Assembly (NCBI GenBank): GCA_046316495.1
Contig: JBKDAM010000056.1
Coordinates: 1 to 25,238, forward strand
Direction of reading: 5' to 3'
Length of the DNA: 25,238 nucleotides
Source of the DNA: M3007 sp046316495
Lineage (GTDB): Bacteria; Bacteroidota; Bacteroidia; Chitinophagales; Saprospiraceae
The notes beneath the pieces were generated by a model. That model saw only the letters and a list, made by a program, of their open reading frames with translations, was not told the origin of the DNA and did no database searches. Position numbers and translations under genes: made by a program. Shown here one piece after another: positions 23,988 through 25,238 of the stretch. Positions within the stretch are counted from its first letter, which is position 1. The number at the start of each line of letters is the position of its first letter.

Positions 23988-25238
23988 TTACTCACAAATA
24001 CACCAGGCGTCGATCAGGGAGGTGATTTGTACGGTTAATGCACCTGCTGGGGTTCCCGCAGGAACACAAATATTCAGGAGGCCTGTATTTTGGGTGTAAG
24101 AAGCGTTGAAAGTGCTAATTGCATTCCCTGCAGAGAGAAGGTTTCCAGACAAGGTAAAAACGCTTGTTCCGGTCATTGTAACGGTTAGGTTTTGACAATT
24201 TCCGGCACACAAATCGGTGGTAGGGCTGGAGAGCAGAGCAGTTGGCAGGGGCTTCCAGGTGAGTTGAAGGGCATTGGAGATGGATAGGCAGGGGTCATTT
24301 ACATCAACACTGCCATTGAGGGCATTCCCTACTATTGCTGCGACATAATAGTTAATACCTAGTTGCATTGGAGCTACAAAATTGAAGGATGGACTGGAGG
24401 AGGTAGCTAAGATACTGCCTAAAGTATCCAATGGGTTTGAGAAAAATATATACTGTAATAGGTCATCTGAGTCAAGTGTAGGTTGACTTTGGGTTGAAAA
24501 GCTGAAGGTACTATTTTGGCAGGGTGAGTAGGGGCCTCCGGTGCTCAAAACACCCGCGTTGCTGACACAACCCGTCTGGCAAGTAGGAATAGGCAGACCG
24601 GGTGGAAGGCTGGTAATCCCAAGGATAGAATAGTTAAAATCGATGTCGCACACTGTACTGGAGCTTTCGTTCTGTGGATTGTAGAAGTAGACAGTGTGTG
24701 AGGCATCTGCATAGAATAGGCCTTCGGTTCCATTCCAGTTTCCTCCTTCTCCGTGGGTTTCACCCAGACTAAAAGGGGTAACAATCGATTGTACGGGTGT
24801 GGTAACGTTGATTTCAACAAGGATTCCGTTGAAGGATTGATCGAATCCATTTGCGTAGAGCACTCCGTCCATGTAAAAAACATCAAATAAATAAAAAACA
24901 CTGGGTGGCCATGGGCCTATATAGGAAATGGTGTTATTAGTAGGGTTGTAACTTGCCAAACCATTCGACCCTACCAAGTAGACAAGCCCATTAGGTGCTA
25001 GTTGGCCGGAGGTATAATTCTGGGGGTTACCGGTTTGCCAGATAATATTTGTGGCGGGAGGGGGAGGTGTTTTTCGTAAGCCGATGGCGTCGATATTGAG
25101 CAAGGTTCCATCTGGAAGAAATACAATATCATTTGAGCCGTAATTAGAGGAGGTTGGACTGATGATACAGGATTCACAGGTAGCCAGGTTGATGGAAAAA
25201 AGAGTTATTCCTCCACCGGAATTGACTGTGCTCGCATA
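23988..25238 (-). CDS. Large secreted protein, C-terminal 416 codons only (5' end outside window)
   Basis: The frame is open from base 25238 to a TAA at 23988-23990; the real start lies beyond the right edge. A TTG at 25103 could be mistaken for a start, but the 45 codons before it are open and continue the same style of sequence. The first about 230 residues look like an extracellular beta-propeller-like region (LPDGTLLNIDAIG, ANGFDQSFNG, Gly/Tyr/Asn rich). After about 240 come Cys-containing Ig-like stretches typical of Saprospiria surface proteins. It ends in LIDAWCICE without a type A or type B secretion sorting domain, which is odd for such proteins. I do not recognise a specific function. 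Export is inferred from composition only, since the N-terminus is not visible. Confidence 0.82.
   Translation of the reverse strand, partial: YASTVNSGGGITLFSINLATCESCIISPTSSNYGSNDIVFLPDGTLLNIDAIGLRKTPPPPATNIIWQTGNPQNYTSGQLAPNGLVYLVGSNGLASYNPTNNTISYIGPWPPSVFYLFDVFYMDGVLYANGFDQSFNGILVEINVTTPVQSIVTPFSLGETHGEGGNWNGTEGLFYADASHTVYFYNPQNESSSTVCDIDFNYSILGITSLPPGLPIPTCQTGCVSNAGVLSTGGPYSPCQNSTFSFSTQSQPTLDSDDLLQYIFFSNPLDTLGSILATSSSPSFNFVAPMQLGINYYVAAIVGNALNGSVDVNDPCLSISNALQLTWKPLPTALLSSPTTDLCAGNCQNLTVTMTGTSVFTLSGNLLSAGNAISTFNASYTQNTGLLNICVPAGTPAGALTVQITSLIDAWCICE

Noticed and set aside
25101..25103. TTG at 25103 as the start of the right-edge gene
   Set aside because: The frame is open for a further 45 codons to the window edge with the same surface-protein character, so the true start is outside.

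Overview
The window looks like a chromosomal segment of a Bacteroidota bacterium, most likely near Saprospiria (Lewinella or Haliscomenobacter relatives). The lineage call is inference. It rests on a giant SprB-repeat protein ending in a gliding-motility (type B) type IX secretion sorting domain, a second secreted protein with a type A sorting domain, a DUF4290 protein, starts without clear Shine-Dalgarno sequences, and several TAnnTTTG-type -7 promoter elements. Almost all of it is ordinary protein-coding DNA. I see no insertion sequence, phage module, CRISPR array or rRNA.

Left part (1-2892): purC (purine synthesis, cut by the left edge, minus strand) diverges from trmB (tRNA m7G46 methyltransferase), which is followed by a type 2 isopentenyl-diphosphate isomerase gene (fni). 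A tRNA-Arg(CCU) on the minus strand follows with its own terminator.

Surface protein (2929-8391, minus): an 1820-residue secreted protein with a choice-of-anchor L domain, a Calx-beta-like region, a P-domain-like region, a fibronectin-like region, twelve SprB-type repeats and a type B sorting domain.

Middle plus-strand block (8737-15850): sppA (signal peptide peptidase) with a closely coupled YehP-like von Willebrand A protein, an aldo/keto reductase, then an exbB-exbD-tonB-like energy transduction cluster ending in a DUF4290 gene and a strong terminator.

Minus-strand run (15927-20402), in transcription order: 3-hydroxyanthranilate 3,4-dioxygenase, a small zf-TFIIB zinc-ribbon protein, a PhoD-like phosphoesterase, and a secreted GH33 sialidase with a LamG-like domain and a type A sorting domain. 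Gaps are only 41-60 bp, so they may be co-transcribed.

Right part (20510-25238): two adjacent ABC transporter permeases of different fold classes (MacB/FtsX and ABC-2) with no ATPase gene in view, then pgeF (YfiH laccase-domain protein) and the C-terminal 416 codons of a large secreted protein that lacks a recognisable sorting domain, both on the minus strand.

Nothing here clearly forms an undescribed defence or mobile system. The points most worth checking are the VWA gene without its usual MoxR partners, the ATPase-less permease pair, the TolA/TonB hybrid-looking transducer with its DUF4290 neighbour, and the secreted protein lacking a sorting tail.
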